Positions 34,117 to 46,889 of a stretch of 64,000 nt of DNA are shown here, one piece after another. The DNA lies in contig JAVHZZ010000004.1 of assembly GCA_036250195.1 (NCBI GenBank), positions 142,799,729 through 142,863,728 on the forward strand. The letters are read 5' to 3'. Both the position numbers and the translations under genes were made by a program. Source of the DNA: Mixophyes australis (lineage: Eukaryota > Chordata > Amphibia > Anura > Limnodynastidae). Each line of letters opens with the position of its first letter. Position 1 is the first letter of the stretch. The notes under the pieces are model-generated. The model was not told where the DNA came from. It ran no database searches and saw only the letters and a list, made by a program, of their open reading frames with translations.

Positions 34117-34542
34117 TAAAGCTGGGTACACACTACAGAATTTTCCACCAACTTTTTATGCCGATCGTTTTTACATGCGATCGATGGTCCGATCACTCGG
34201 CCCATGGACTGCATACACACTAGCCTTGTTTAGGACGATAAAGAGAAGAGCGGACCTCCCTTTAGCGTCATTTTACAGCCATGTTGTCGTGAGGAATGAC
34301 TGTAATTTCGTACTCATTGTTGTGGATCAGTCGGAAACTTATACACACTACACAACGGAAACGAGATTGGAACGAAAATATTTAACGGTACGACCAACCT
34401 AATGAGGCGACAATCGTCCATTTGGGCAGACTTTTGACCATCTTGTCACAACACACACTGACCCGACTTTTGAACAAGCGGTCGTATGTCGGCTGATTGA
34501 GCCGATTATTGGACGAAAACCGTGTAGTGTGTAGCTAGTTTA
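34117..34542. mobile_element. Anuran-type MITE with GGGTACACACTA ends
   Basis: Left end TAAAGCTGGGTACACACTAC and right end GTGTAGTGTGTAGCTAGTTTA are imperfect inverted repeats. Repeated CGATC/GCCGAT-like motifs lie inside. The superfamily is not clear from the sequence. Confidence 0.55.
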
Positions 34543-34660
34543 AGTGCTTGACTAGTGTTACATTCAGGTAAATCCAATCTGAGAACTGAAGACCAGAGAG
34601 AATTATTTTATGTGCTGGATAGCCTTTGTGTAGGAAACCAAAGTCTTGCTTCAGATATTA

Positions 34661-37600
34661 ATCATCATCATCATCAACATTTATTTATATAGCGCCAGAA
34701 AATTCCGTAGCGCTTTACAATTGGGAACAAACATTAATAAGACAATACTGGGTAATACATACAGACAGATAGGTAAGAGAACCCTGCTCGAAAGCTTACA
34801 GTCTATAGGACAATGGGAGTTAGAAACACAGGGGCATGTGCTACATCATATTGCACAATGGACCAGCCAGACTGCAAAGGTAAAAGTACTGAGTGGGCTG
34901 TGTGTGTTGCAATGTTGGTCAGAAGGTTGTTGTCTTGCATTAGCAGTGTAGAGGATGGCAATAGGGTAATCTAGGGAAATTAAGATGATGGTTGAGGAAT
35001 CTCATAACCTTGTCTGAAGAGGTGGGTTTTCAGTGAACGCTTGAAGGTTTGAAGACTAGAAGAAAGTCTTATTGTGCGTGGGAGGGAATTCCACAACGTG
35101 GGTGCAGCCCGGAAAAAATCCTTGTGCAGATCGGAGGTGTCGAGTAGGGAGATATTTCGAGACAAGTGAGGAAATGTATGTCGGTGCAATTTTGTTGATG
35201 GCCTTGTATGTTAGTAGAAGAATTTTATATTGGATTCGTTGAAATACAGGCAGCCAATGTAGAGACTGACAGAGTGGCTCAGCAGAGGAAAAACGGTTAG
35301 TAAGGAAAATCAATCTAGCCGCTGCATGCAAAATAGATTGTAGGGAATTGCAATAGTCGATGCGGGAGATGATGAGTGCATGAATTAATGTTTTTGCGGT
35401 GTTTTGTGTCAGATATGTGCGTATTCTGGAAATGTTCTTTAGGTGTATGTAACATGATTTAGATATAGAGTTGATGTGGGGGATAAACGACAGTTGTGAA
35501 TCAAGGATTACACCTAGGTAACGAGCTTGCGGGGTGGGATTTATGGTCATGTTATCAACAGAAATGTCAGGCAGGAAGCTTCTGTTTTTGGGTGGGAATA
35601 TTATTAATTCAGTTTTTTAAAAGATTGAGTTTGAGTTGGCGAGAAGACATCCAAGATGAAATGGCAGAAAGACAGTCAGTAACGCGAGACAACACAGATG
35701 GTGAAAGATCAGGAGAGGATAGATAAATTTGTGTATCATCCGCATAGAGATAATACTGAAATCCAAAGGAGCTTATTCGTTTTCCTAGAGAAGTGGTGTA
35801 GATAGAGAATAGCAGAGGACCTAGGACTGAGCCTTGTGGAACTCCAACTGATAAAGGAAGCGGAGCAGAGGTGGATCCAGAGAAATGAACACTGAAAGAG
35901 CGATTAGATAGGTAGGATGAGAACCAGGATAGGACAGTGCCTTCAAGACCTAGAGATTGTAGCGTTTGTATGAGGAGAGAGTGGTCAACAGTGTCAAATG
36001 CAGCAGAGAGATCCAGGAGAATTAGAAGAGAGTAATGGTTATTATTTTTTGCTGTGATCAAATCATTGACAACCTTGGTCAGTGCAGTCTCTGTGGAGTG
36101 TTGAGAGCGAAAACCTGACTGAAGAGGATCCAACAAGTTGTTTTCTGTAAGAAAGCGTGTGAGGCGAGTGTAGGCAATTCTCTCGAGAAGCTTGGAGGGG
36201 CATGGGAGCTGGGAGATGGGGCGGTAATTTACAAGAGAGTTAGGGTCAGAATTTTGTTTCTTTAAAATGGGAATAATCACTGCATGCTTGAATAGTGATG
36301 GAAATATACCAGTAGAAAGAGATAGATTACAGATTTTAGTTAGAGGGGGAATGAGCACAGGAGACAGGGCCATACCCATTTGTGAGGGAATGGGATCAAG
36401 AGGACAGGAGGTAGAGTAGGAAGATGAGAAGAGAGTAGAATCTTCCTCTTCATTTGTGGGATCAAATGAAGAGAGAGTGTCAGAGGGTGCTACAAAGGAA
36501 TTGAGCAGATTGCTTGTCAAGGGAGATACCATTTCAAGCCTGATCTGATCTATTTTGTCATTGAAATAGGAAGCAAGATCCTGTGCACTGATGTTAGTTG
36601 GAGGATTTGGGGCGGGAGGATTCAGAAGAGAGTTAAATGTGTTAAAGAGGCGTTTGGGGTTAGAAACCTGAGCATAGATGTGAGATCGGTAGTATGCTTG
36701 TTTAGCAGTGTCCAGAGCATTTATGTAGGAGTGGTAGATATCAGTATATGTGATGAAATCATTAGAGGCACAAGATTTACGCCAGTGACGTTCTGCTTTA
36801 CGAGAAAGTTTTTGTAGAGTTCGTGTTACTTTAGTGTGCCACGGTTGGCAACGAATTCTACGCGAAGTATGTAGTGTCGCTGGAGCCACTTGAGTTGCTA
36901 GGGTTTGATGAAAATGGGGTACTGCCCGATCAGGGGAGGAGAATGTAGAAATTGGGGAGAGAAGGTGTTGGAGAGAGGTGGAAAACTGTTGAAAATCAAT
37001 AGCGTTGATATTCCTGTGGGTACGAGGAGGCTTGGAAGAGTTTGACACCAGGGAGGGTAAAGAACTGGGGATGAGCGCGTAGCTAATAAGGTGATGATCC
37101 GAGAGGGGGAAAGGAGTGTTAAGGAAATTAGAAACTGAGCATAGTCTAGAGAAAACAAGATCAAGACAGTGGCCATCCTGATGAGTAGTAGATTCAATCC
37201 ACTGGGAGAGGTCAAGTGAGGAGGTTAGAGAGAGTAGTTTGGAAGCAGCATTGGAACGTGGATTAGAAATAGGGATGTTGAAATCACCCATGATGATGGT
37301 GGGGATATCAGTAGATAAGAAGTGAGGGAGCCATGCAGAGAAGTGTTCAAGAAATTGTTGGTGTGGACCAGGGGGGCGATAGATGACAGCAACACGCATA
37401 GAGAATGGGTTAAAAATCCTAACAGCATGTACTTCAAAAGATGTGAATATGAGTGGAGGGATACTTGGTAGAACTGTGAATGTGCACTGTGGGGAGAGAA
37501 GTAGTCCAACCCCCCCTCCTTGTCTGCCTCCTGGTCTGGGGGTGTGGGTGAAATGGAGATCACCATGTGAAAGGGCTGCAGGTGAGGCAGTGTCTGAATG

Positions 37601-38100
37601 CGTGAGCCATGTTTCTGTTATTGCTAGAAGGTTGAGGTTGTATGAGAGGAAGAGATCATGTACGGAGGTAAGTTTGTTACAAACAGAGCGTGCATTCCAA
37701 AGGGCACATCTAAAGGATTTTGGAAGAGAGGGGAGACAGGTGATGTGTTTGAGGTTTGCCAGATTTCTGTAGTGTTCAGATATATGTGTGTGGGAGAAGT
37801 GAGGGGGACCTGGATTAGGTGATATATCACCAGCTAATAGAAGCAGGGAGGAAGAAAGGTAGGAAAGATGATTGTAAGATGTGTGTCTTTTTAGTTTCTG
37901 GCGGCGGGGTGAGGCTGTTAAAGTTATTGAATTTAAATAGCAAAAGAGTTCATGAGTGTTCACTAGAGGTGAGTGAAGTAATGAAGGGGCAATGTGGACA
38001 GAGGTGTGTGTTGCAGGACGGGTGAGGGATGATATAGTCCTAAAGATAATGCCATGAAAAGAGAGAAAGAAAAATATTTTGGCAAGCATTGGGACTATTA
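34661..38100 (-). mobile_element. L2-type LINE, nearly full length
   Basis: Read on the minus strand, the ORF is followed by a 3' end with GTAAAGCGCTACGG, GCGCTATATAAATAAAT and a short (GAT)n run (34661-34677), the 3' signature of amphibian and fish L2 elements. The 5' limit is not certain. Confidence 0.88.
34980..38089 (-). pseudogene. L2 ORF: endonuclease and reverse transcriptase, frameshifted
   Basis: From 38089 a frame of 826 residues reads [10 protein letters not shown], the endonuclease (MGDFNIP and SDHHLIS), then RT ([32 protein letters not shown], and YADDTQIY). One extra A in the run near 35610 shifts the frame, which continues 35550-35056. Further shifts occur near 35190, and a small in-frame deletion (NSLQSILHAAARL) exists in the C-terminal domain. 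The protein nicks DNA and copies the RNA at the nick. Mild decay indicates a fairly young copy. Confidence 0.88.
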
Positions 38101-39644
38101 GTCAAATAGCAAAAATGAGGAATTAAAGAAATTGCCTAATTGCAATGTCCAGTGTAATCAGATAAGTAGTATAGAGCTAGGCTGCAGCAAATGTAGTGTA
38201 TTCCTGGATGTCTGGATAGTATAAAGTAATGATGTGGGGAGCCATGTGGGGAAGTGGGTTGTAGTGTTGAATGGAGAGTAATAAAGAGCAGGTAGTTGAG
38301 TAGCTGAGATTTTGCAGACTCATGAGAGAGGAGATTGGTTAAAAGACAGTATAATTTCTTCCTACTTGTAAAGAGAGACAAAGCTTAAATAGAATTGAAG
38401 TACAGTGGTGAGATAGGGGACTGAAATAACTGTAGCATGGGTAGGGAGTGGTTGAGCAAGTAGTACAGCAGTCTGATTAAACAGAGTGGATTTTGCATTG
38501 AAAACAAACTGACAAATAGAACAAACTTTCATGAGATGAGAGGAAAATGAGATCAGAGTCCAAAACAGTCCTCAAGTTGCATGTAGCTTGTAGCCAGAGA
38601 GAGTTGAAAACATCAGAGGTAGAATATGGAGTTGCAGGTGAATACTGACTGTTGTCCTTGTGTAGCTGAGTTAATAGGCAGAATGTTCTTCTCCTGTTTC
38701 CTCCAGTGTAACTCCGGTATAACTCCGAATTATGCTGTTTAAATTTTTTGTTTCACACTTGTATCTATACACTTAGAGCTATACACACTAACTAAGCAGC
38801 CATCACTGGCTTTTTCAGCCATGAATATATCTGCTTAACGTAAGAAAAATAAGCCCGCGCTCGGTATATCCCACATTATATATGGTACCAGCTGCTTGGC
38901 AACAAGCCTGCGCTCGGTTTATCCCATATTGTATGTGGTACCAGCTGCGTGGCAATATAAATGCCCATATATGTATACAAAACAGAAAGAAAGTTGTCAC
39001 CGGTTATCCTTTAAACTGCATATCTGTGTGTCTAGCAAAATGAAAACATGAGGTATTAGTTCATATTTTGATCAAAAGACTTAAGCCTGCATCCCACGTC
39101 AAGGGTACCTCATTATATGCAGGTCCTACACTGACCTATATGCTTTAAACACTATTAAAATGCAGTTAAAATCAGATGCACTCATCTAGCAAAGGCTGGC
39201 TTGTGAGCCACACCCAAATGTGCCTTAAATAGGCTTGATGGACAGCTGCTATGACAAAAAGGCAATATTTTGAAACAAAACCAGAGAAACATCACTAATT
39301 TTTCCCTGCATTATGTTTTATTGTCAACATTAGTAGGTATTTGTATAATTGTATTTGATATTATGAAATAAATGTTTAATATATGTGACAACTTGTGATT
39401 TTCACTCCATTCATTATTTACAAATTTAGAGAGCTAGACCATTAACGCTGCCCACGTTTTCTCTTGTTTCACTGTGCTTGTTGGTGGACGCAGCCACTTT
39501 GGTGTTTTGCAGCAGCTTTTTTTGGTCAAATAATATTGTGTATTTGTCACTCTTACAAACATACCCTTTTTCTGTAGGTATCCAAAGCTTTGATACTTAT
39601 TCAACATTGATTAGATTGGCACCTGAACAGGGTTATTTTTTGGT
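38101..39644. other. Spacer, possibly L2 5' region, with a two-copy repeat
   Basis: No gene is recognised. At 38855-38965 a 60-bp unit (GCCTGCGCTCGGT to GGTACCAGCTGC) occurs twice. Confidence 0.4.
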
Positions 39645-40262
39645 TTAGCAGTCAAGTTGTAAGCATAGCCTTGTCCAAAATGACTTAAGCATTAAGATTG
39701 CCCTTCACTGGAGAAAAGGGGCCTAACCCAAACCCTGAAAAACAGCCCAATACCAGTATCCCTCCTCCACCAAACTTCACAGTTAGCATAATGCAGTCAG
39801 GTAGATAACGTTCTCCCGGCATCTGTCAAATCCAGACTCGACCATCTGACTGCCAAACAGAGAAGCATGATTTGTCAATACACAGAACACATTTCCACTG
39901 CTCCACAGTAAAGTGCTTACCACCACTCCATCCGACGCTTGGCATTGGTCTTGGTGATGTGAGGTTTGCATGCAGCTGCTTGGCCATGGAAACTCATTCC
40001 ATTAAGTTCCCGCCACACAGGTTTTTGCTTACATTAATGCCAGTGGAAGTTTGGAACTCTTCAGCTGTGGAATCAGCAGAGCGTTGGCGACTTTTACACA
40101 CCATGTGCCTTAGCAGTTATTGACCCCGCTCTGTGATTCTACGTGGTCTTCCTCTTCATGGCTGAGTTGCTGTTGTTCCTAAATGCTTCCACTGTCTAAT
40201 AATATCACTTACAGTTAACCGTGGAATATCCAGCAGGGATGAAATTTCATGAAGCGTCTTAT
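39645..40262 (-). pseudogene. Tc1/mariner transposase fragment
   Basis: The minus strand gives decayed Tc1 transposase: HTH region ([20 protein letters not shown]), linker (GRPRRITERG), then the catalytic-domain stretch ([34 protein letters not shown]) and the SPVKGNLNA motif. Frameshifts and stops throughout. The C-terminal third is missing. Confidence 0.85.
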
Positions 40263-40280
40263 ATCTATATATACATGTTT

Positions 40281-40283
40281 ATG

Positions 40284-40340
<57 letters not shown>

Positions 40341-40341
40341 G

Positions 40342-40375
<34 letters not shown>
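40281..40375. repeat. (TA)n then (GA)n microsatellite
   Basis: Alternating TA with a GAGAGA run at 40356-40374. Confidence 0.95.
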
Positions 40376-40377
<2 letters not shown>

Positions 40378-40448
40378 AAGACATAGATTCTCTGCACTCT
40401 CCATGTACTGACTGGGGTCTAAGAGGGGGTTGTCCACATTGTGTGTGT

Positions 40449-40452
<4 letters not shown>

Positions 40453-40536
<84 letters not shown>
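40453..40536. repeat. (TA)n / (TG)n microsatellite
   Basis: Two TA runs separated by TGTGTGTGTATACA. Confidence 0.95.
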
Positions 40537-40537
<1 letters not shown>

Positions 40538-40546
40538 TTCTATATG

Positions 40547-40830
40547 CCGATCAGCCACAACATTAAAACCACCTGCCTAGTATTGTGTAGGTCCCCTTTG
40601 TGGCGCCAAAACAGCTCTGACCCGTTGAGGTGGTGCCTCCATAGCTCGAATTTGTTTTTCCAGCACATCCACAGCTGCTTGATCTTCACATCATTCCTGA
40701 ACAATTTTTGCAGTGTGGCAGGGTGCATTATCCTGCTGAAAGAGGCCACTGCCATCATGAAATACTATTGCCATTAAGAGGTGTACTTGGTCTGCAGCAA
40801 TGTTTAGATAGGAGGTAAGTGTCAAAGTCG
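40547..40830 (-). pseudogene. Second Tc1 transposase fragment (C-terminal)
   Basis: The minus strand reads the end of a Tc1-type transposase: FQQDNAPCH-like stretch, VLEKQIRAMEAPP and RVRAVLAPQRGPTQY, with frameshifts. It lies upstream of the other fragment in the minus sense, so it is a separate or rearranged copy. Confidence 0.8.
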
Positions 40831-40832
40831 GT

Positions 40833-40854
40833 GGTAATCGTTTAAACGATTACC
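40833..40854. repeat. 22-bp perfect palindrome
   Basis: GGTAATCG-TTTAAA-CGATTACC reads the same on both strands. Confidence 0.95.
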
Positions 40855-40962
40855 ATAAATCCGACAATGAGGACACCTATTAAAAAAAATCAGATTTTAC
40901 CAAAAAACGTTTGCAATCCTTTCTTACCTTCAAACCGACCTTGCAGATTTCCGATCAGTACG

Positions 40963-40977
40963 GTATATATATATTTA

Positions 40978-41013
<36 letters not shown>
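40963..41013. repeat. (TA)n microsatellite
   Basis: TATATTTATAT start, then uniform TA. Confidence 0.95.
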
Positions 41014-41016
<3 letters not shown>

Positions 41017-41127
41017 GCACACCGTGGTCGAAGTATGCCAAACCATCACTTCGCCTACTTCCTTCATTGTAAAACTTTCAAATTCTATTCACTTATATTT
41101 TTCATACCGTTGTTTCTAAATGTATAA

Positions 41128-41170
41128 TTGTAATACTAATAATAATATTAATAATAATAATAATAATAAG
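41128..41170. repeat. (AAT)n microsatellite
   Basis: AATAATAAT run with a few interruptions. Confidence 0.9.
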
Positions 41171-42060
41171 ACTAATAAGGTGGGTCTTATTTTGTGCTGT
41201 CGCGCCTATTGCTGCATTATAGTGAGTCTCATTGGGCAATACCATTTGTTCAGATATTAATGCACACTATGAATACATTTGTGATTAATTTACATTTATG
41301 TTTCAGGAATTCTCTCGCCTATCTCACAGGTTATAGATTTGCTGAATCATCCCCAAACAGTTCTCTCACACTCACTTACACCTATGATCTGCCACTTCCT
41401 ATTGCATCAGGGCAATAGGACCCCAATATACTGTCACACACTGGCACACACTATGCTCCTTTTTACACACAGGATGGCAATGCACACACCAGCAATCAAA
41501 GGGTTACCACATCAAAACTCTGTTACACAAAGGTACACATTAGCACACATTAGGCTTGTTAGTCAAATGGATTAACAAATCACACACCATCTTTCAAAGG
41601 GTTAACATGGTCAAGCAATACTCTTCATAAAAGGATTTGGTACAGTATCAAGAACAAAACTTATTATTTTAGATTTAATATACAAAGTTACAGGGCATTT
41701 GGATATGAATAAGAAAAGAACATATAATAAATTACATACAAAAAATAAATTCAATACATTTTTAAAAACAAATGGGATAAAATCACAAAGAATAAAATTT
41801 ACGTATCATAATCTATATGCCGGGAACACGGCAGACCGAAATGGGCAGTCATTTAATTACATTGAGACCCCAATAACTGACAATCTACCCTTTCACACAC
41901 AGGTTATTTAAGTAGGTTTAACTTGGAGGGCATTCAAACGGGCAGTGTATATGTTAATGTGCGGGAGGAAATGTTCCCTGTTTGTCAATTATAGTTTAAA
42001 AGTTTTGGCCTATAACTTTTCTCGGACATATCCCAAAGACATAATTCCCCCTTTAATAAA
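41171..42060. other. Unclassified spacer with a possible decayed ORF
   Basis: A 70-residue frame (41699-41911) contains YHNLYAGNTADRNGQSFNYI and continues after its stop into WRAFKRAVYMLMC and PKDIIPPL in the same sense. It may be a transposon protein fragment, but I do not recognise the family. Confidence 0.25.
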
Positions 42061-42063
42061 CTA
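42061..42063. other. Target site duplication CTA, left of BigHarb-2
   Basis: CTA is repeated at 58073-58075 after the other terminus. Confidence 0.85.
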
Positions 42064-42104
42064 GGGCCCGATTCATCAAAATTCGCAAACGCATACGCAT
42101 CTGC
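42064..42104 (+). repeat. BigHarb-2 left terminal inverted repeat
   Basis: Starts GGGCCCGATTCATC; perfect inverted match to 58032-58072. Confidence 0.92.
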
Positions 42105-42400
42105 TAAATGGCTCTGCGCATGCGCGAAACGACGCTTACGCAGCGCAAAACACTACATACGCTACTCAAGCACGGCAGATACAGCTCTCAAAAGGCGACT
42201 CAATCTCAAACTCCAACGCAAATAGATTTGAGATGACTGCTGACCACTTGAGAACATATGGGTGGGAATGGGCGGAGAGTAGGCGCGGACTGGGCGGAGA
42301 TGAGATAGTACTTGAGTAAAGTAGGCGTTATGCTTTTTCACTTGAGAATAGTAGGCGTTCCCTCTGCCCAGATGAGTGAAACTGACGTCACTCCTGTCTC
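42105..42400. promoter_or_regulatory. BigHarb-2 subterminal repeats
   Basis: Same AGTAGGCG motifs (complement of CGCCTACT) as 27061-27353, near 42282, 42321 and 42350. Confidence 0.45.
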
Positions 42401-42814
42401 AAATCTTTCACAAAAGTTAAGGAAGGCCAGGGTCATGTTTAACTCCAATACAGCTAGCTAAAACCACTATTAAACGCCTTTAGGAGCATCTTTTGCGTTT
42501 AAAATGCAAAACGAAATATGCACAACATACATACATATCAATACAGACTGCCTGTGGCAAAAAAAAAATTTTTTAAATTTTTTTTTTTTATTGAGCTTTT
42601 ACATATCTTACAAATGTTCCATTAGTATGTTTGTGTAAATTAAGCTTGTTTTGCTTTAAATACCCCTTTCTAATCAATGCAATTCGCAAGTGCAACATGT
42701 TTGATGTTATTTTGGCCCTTTGGCCTCAATCCGGGACTGCCGGAATGCCGGAATTAGTTAGCTGGAAATAGCGCCCTCTGCTGCTTACTGCCTCTTCAGT
42801 AAAGAGGACTGCCT

Positions 42815-43208
42815 TTTATAGGCCTGTACACTGCTAGCCACATATCTCCTCAGCATTATGGGGAGAATCCAGGTCACAGTGCATTCCGGCTGCCGGAATG
42901 GTTGCCTCAGTGCATTCCACATTCATTCCAATGCCGGAATGGTTGCCTCAGTGCATTCCACATTCATTCCACTGCCGGAATGGTTGCCTCAGTGCATTCC
43001 ACATTCATTCCGGCTGCCGGAATGGTTGCCTCAGTGCATTCCACATTCATTCCGGCTGCCGGAATGGTTGCCTCAGTGCATTCCACATTCATTCCGGCTG
43101 CCGGAATGGTTGCCTCAGTGCATTCCACATTCATTCCACTGCCGGAATGGTTGCCTCAGTGCATTCCACATTCATTCCACTGCCGTAATTGCTGTGCACA
43201 CTGCATGG
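42815..43208 (+). promoter_or_regulatory. Possible promoter and first exon with 42-bp minisatellite (7 units)
   Basis: TTTATA at 42815-42820, ATG at 42858, seven 42-bp units, and a splice donor GG|GTAAGTA after 43208. All three frames are open through the array, so neither the frame nor coding is established. It is the equivalent of 26332-26640. Confidence 0.4.
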
Positions 43209-43522
43209 GTAAGTATTTCATTTTATGTAAAATGTCTCCCAAACAATAGACTTTGTCATAAATATTTATGATAAATCTCCAACCATTCTGAACAATTACC
43301 AATATCATTAGTCTCAATATGTTACATGCCTGATTTGACAGTTGGTGATGGTGCGTTTGCAAGAACAAATAATATTAATAGACATATAATAACTCGAAAA
43401 TATATTTCAGGGTTTTACACACATGATTTATGCAAATTTAAAACAAGTGTACTATTACCACAGGGACACTTTTAACAGCAACACAAATTGTCTAAGGATA
43501 TTAATGATCCCTAAGAGCCGAG

Positions 43523-43596
43523 GGCTGGTGAGGACTCGAACCCACGTAGCAAGCTGGCAAGGTGGATTGGCTAACTGCTACACCACTGTACAAGTG
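43523..43596 (-). repeat. tRNA-like module 5, BigHarb-2 copy
   Basis: Same module as 25950-26020, minus strand. Confidence 0.5.
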
Positions 43597-44035
43597 GTGA
43601 TGTCAAGGGAATAGAATACAAATTAAAGATGACCAGCAACTTCTAGCATAAGTTGTTTCCCTTAAAACATGGGGAAAAATGCCAATACTTGGAAATATGA
43701 TACCCAGAAAGATTTGGTGCATGCAGAGTCACAATTTATGCATATCGAAATATATCCATGTTGATAAATACAAATCAAAAATAGAACATTTATTGCTCCC
43801 ATTTCTACAATTTGATTTGGTGGAGCACTTAGCTTTTTCCACTGTTGCCAGTACAGAATTCACATATCTTTGAAATCCAAAGTCTTTGCCAACAACTGCT
43901 TTGCTGTGTTGTAGCTGATAACACTGTTGAACATTACATATAGCCACCTTACACACCAAAACATATACTAAGTCACAGAGTGGAATAAATACCCTCAAAC
44001 TTGTAAATATACCAAGGTTAGCCACATACACGCAT

Positions 44036-44100
44036 CATTCAGGGTTCAAACTCATTACCTTGTTGTTGCAAGCTCATTTCTTTATTCACTGAGTTATACT
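44036..44100 (-). repeat. tRNA-like module 4, BigHarb-2 copy
   Basis: Same as 25441-25500. Confidence 0.35.
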
Positions 44101-44420
44101 TCACATTGAAACACCAACACCAAACTGCACATTAACTAGTTAGCACAGCTGAATGACTGTCTTAGACCTGATAAATTGGCCATGTTGCAATTAATATGTA
44201 CAGCATGATGGATAACGTGGTATTCAAATAATAACCCTAGATAAACACACATTAATAAAAACACTGTTTTACTAAAGCAACAGGAGCTGCAAAAACGTCA
44301 CCAAACAAATGCGAATTAAGCGCGTTTGCGAATCTTACGCTAAATACAAGCAGTTGCATATAGTTTTTTACTTTTAGGAGTATGCTTAATAATGTGTTTT
44401 ATTACCTCAATTGGTGCTTA

Positions 44421-44499
44421 GGGTTGACCTGGGGCCTCGAACTTCTGCACTTAGTATTGGGGGGTGAAATACATAACCACTACACTATCGTGGCACATC
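44421..44499 (-). repeat. tRNA-like module 3, BigHarb-2 copy
   Basis: Same as 25044-25115. Confidence 0.4.
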
Positions 44500-44789
44500 T
44501 AAATGTAGCACATGCAAATGAATAATACCTCATAGAATTGTACTTAAAACTATTTTACCCATACTATTGCCACAACACTAACAGCTTAGCTCATTAATGA
44601 CATCTGTAATAATCGTTATAATCTCTACTTACCTACAGAAAATAAACGTTGCTCACATGTCAGGTCACTTTTACACAAAACCACACTTGGCTAATTAGAA
44701 CGCACCTGCGTGCTCCTAATGACGTGTCCGGCATACTCTCCAGCCTACTCACCTGCATTTAATTCACTAATTACAGTGTTACTTAAAAA

Positions 44790-46889
44790 GACCTTGCTTG
44801 GCTTTCTGTGTTGTTGGGAGATTCACAATTCTGGGTAAGTAGCACTTAATGGTGAAATGTTTCATAATCTCTGCAGTTTATTGCTGTACCTTGCTCAACA
44901 CTCATGTTTATTTGTAGGAAAAGATATTGGTGAGATACAGATAGAAAATTATGCTGAAAGGTCATAATGGTTAAGAATTTTATGTTGAAGGTTAGTGGAA
45001 AAGTCTTTAATTAGCTGCAGAGTTTGAATATTGAGGCAACTGTGTAGACTTGGGATGTGTCTCTGCATAGATACCTCTCGACTGTAGTGACACACATAAA
45101 GATTATCCATCTATATTGATTTATTTTGTACCTGTTTACCCTCCCCTCCACAGATCTTGGTCCTGGATTGTGTTTTTTGGGTGTCTAGTGATTGCTTATT
45201 GACATTCCACATTTGTCTGTGTGTGTGGTAAGTAGAAACCAGATATTGTTTTATTACATACCCCTTGTTAAAATACTTTGCATTAAGAATGTCCATACTG
45301 TTTTTTGTTTTTTTTCTCTTTTCTTTTTCTAATACCTTTTATTTGAAGTGTGGTTTTTCAGACCCTACCTTAAAGACACATTAACACTCTGTGCTTGAGT
45401 CATTAAGGAGAGCAAAGGATAAAAAATAAGTAAATGTTCTAGTGGACAAAGCATGTTACAATGAAAGGGGTCAATGTTGTATTTTTTTTTTATTTTTTTT
45501 GGAACAAAACATAAATATCTTCACATTTAAAAGATCAGTGGTCAAATCATGTGCAAGCTTAGTCAAGGGTTGATTATCTAAGGTATGGTTATTCAAAATG
45601 GGAATATGAATAGACATGGTCTGGTGTGTTACTGAAATGGTTTCTATGTGTAATAATAGGGGAAAAACCATGCCTACCTGTATTTTACCTTTACAATGTG
45701 TGTAGAAAGTATAGCTTCATGCCTCCAAGTTTAGCCTTAATGTCTTTAGCTAAATGCACGTTAATGGGGTAGTTTAAATCAACAGCCTAATGTGGCAACA
45801 TAATTGATGTTTGGTTTTTCTACAGTTTATTGATCAGCACATATAGTGTTGAAGTGCACATTATTGACACTTTATTTGTTTTTCTTATATCTACAGCCTT
45901 TAGATTACACTTGGCCTGCAGTGCTGGCTTTTCTGCCATTGCACTTCCCTTTGGAGTTGGTGGATGTTGCCATGGTGAAGGGTGTTTTCAAATGTAAGTA
46001 GTATAGTGCTATCTGCACTAAAATGTGATTGGCCAGTGAGTGTGCTCCATACAATAATGTCGTCGTTACTAAGCCTGCAATGTGTGGTTGCACAAACAAA
46101 ACATATGGGCAGATGCTAGCTATGTAACATATGGGTTTGGTGTTTCAAATTAAGTCAAATAGTGCATTCAGAATCCTAGGTATAGTCCAAACACACAAGC
46201 CATTATTATACACTATAATATTACTAGCTTTTTTACACATGCCAATACATTGCTCAATCTCTTGATATCAAAATGCAAGTTGTCTGACCTAATATTGCCA
46301 TATTAATTTGTTGCCTTTCGTTCAACAGGGTGTGTTGGCGTGGATTTTGGATTTGTGCAATTCGTGTCTCACTACATGTTGTTGAATTTCCCCAGAGCTC
46401 CAAGCCTGCTTATGTCTCTCTTCAGTCTGGCCAGATTGTCATCTCTTAATCCAAGGAATTTTTACACACACAGACCATTACCTTGTTTGCTTTGTTTTTG
46501 TCAGCACATTTGAATTCATATATGTAATAAATCTAGCCTATGCTGCAAATGTGTCAGCAATCAGTTGTCATGCCATTTTGTACCATTACTACAGTGCACT
46601 GAATAATATTTTAATACCCATAAATCCATGTGTAGTGCTTTCAAAACTATTGTGGAACAGGTTTTATTTTAAATGAATATATGAAATCTAGGTGTGGTTA
46701 TTTTCTCCTTTGCCACAGATTCACCATAGCCTACAAACACGCTCAATGGGGTAAATGTATAGTTTTAGAAAATGGCTATAGTGTGGAGGTTTGTATGTGT
46801 GTTTGGTGCTTAGTAGTAAATTGTTTGGACACTTTCAGCTTTTAGAGCGAACATGTGATGTGCGTAGGAATATAGGCATCACATTACAG
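44790..46889 (+). other. Candidate unrecognised spliced gene in BigHarb-2
   Basis: Exon-like pieces in plus sense: a first-exon-like piece ending at a strong donor (CTGG|GTAAGTAG, 44834), 45154-45227 (acceptor CCCTCCCCTCCACAG, donor GTG|GTAAGTAG), 45897-45993 (acceptor TATATCTACAG, donor AAAT|GTAAGTAG, with GCCATGG), and 46839-46889 (acceptor CACTTTCAG, donor CAG|GTAAAT, open: LLERTCDVRRNIGITLQ). I could not join them into one long frame, and the peptides are not recognised. It may be a noncoding or decayed transcript. It lies where a transposase gene would be expected. Confidence 0.25.

Noticed and set aside
37383..38025. Plus-strand ORFs inside the L2 element
   Set aside because: Antisense of the endonuclease region.
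40215..40580. YIYIYI ORFs
   Set aside because: Translation of (TA)n microsatellites.
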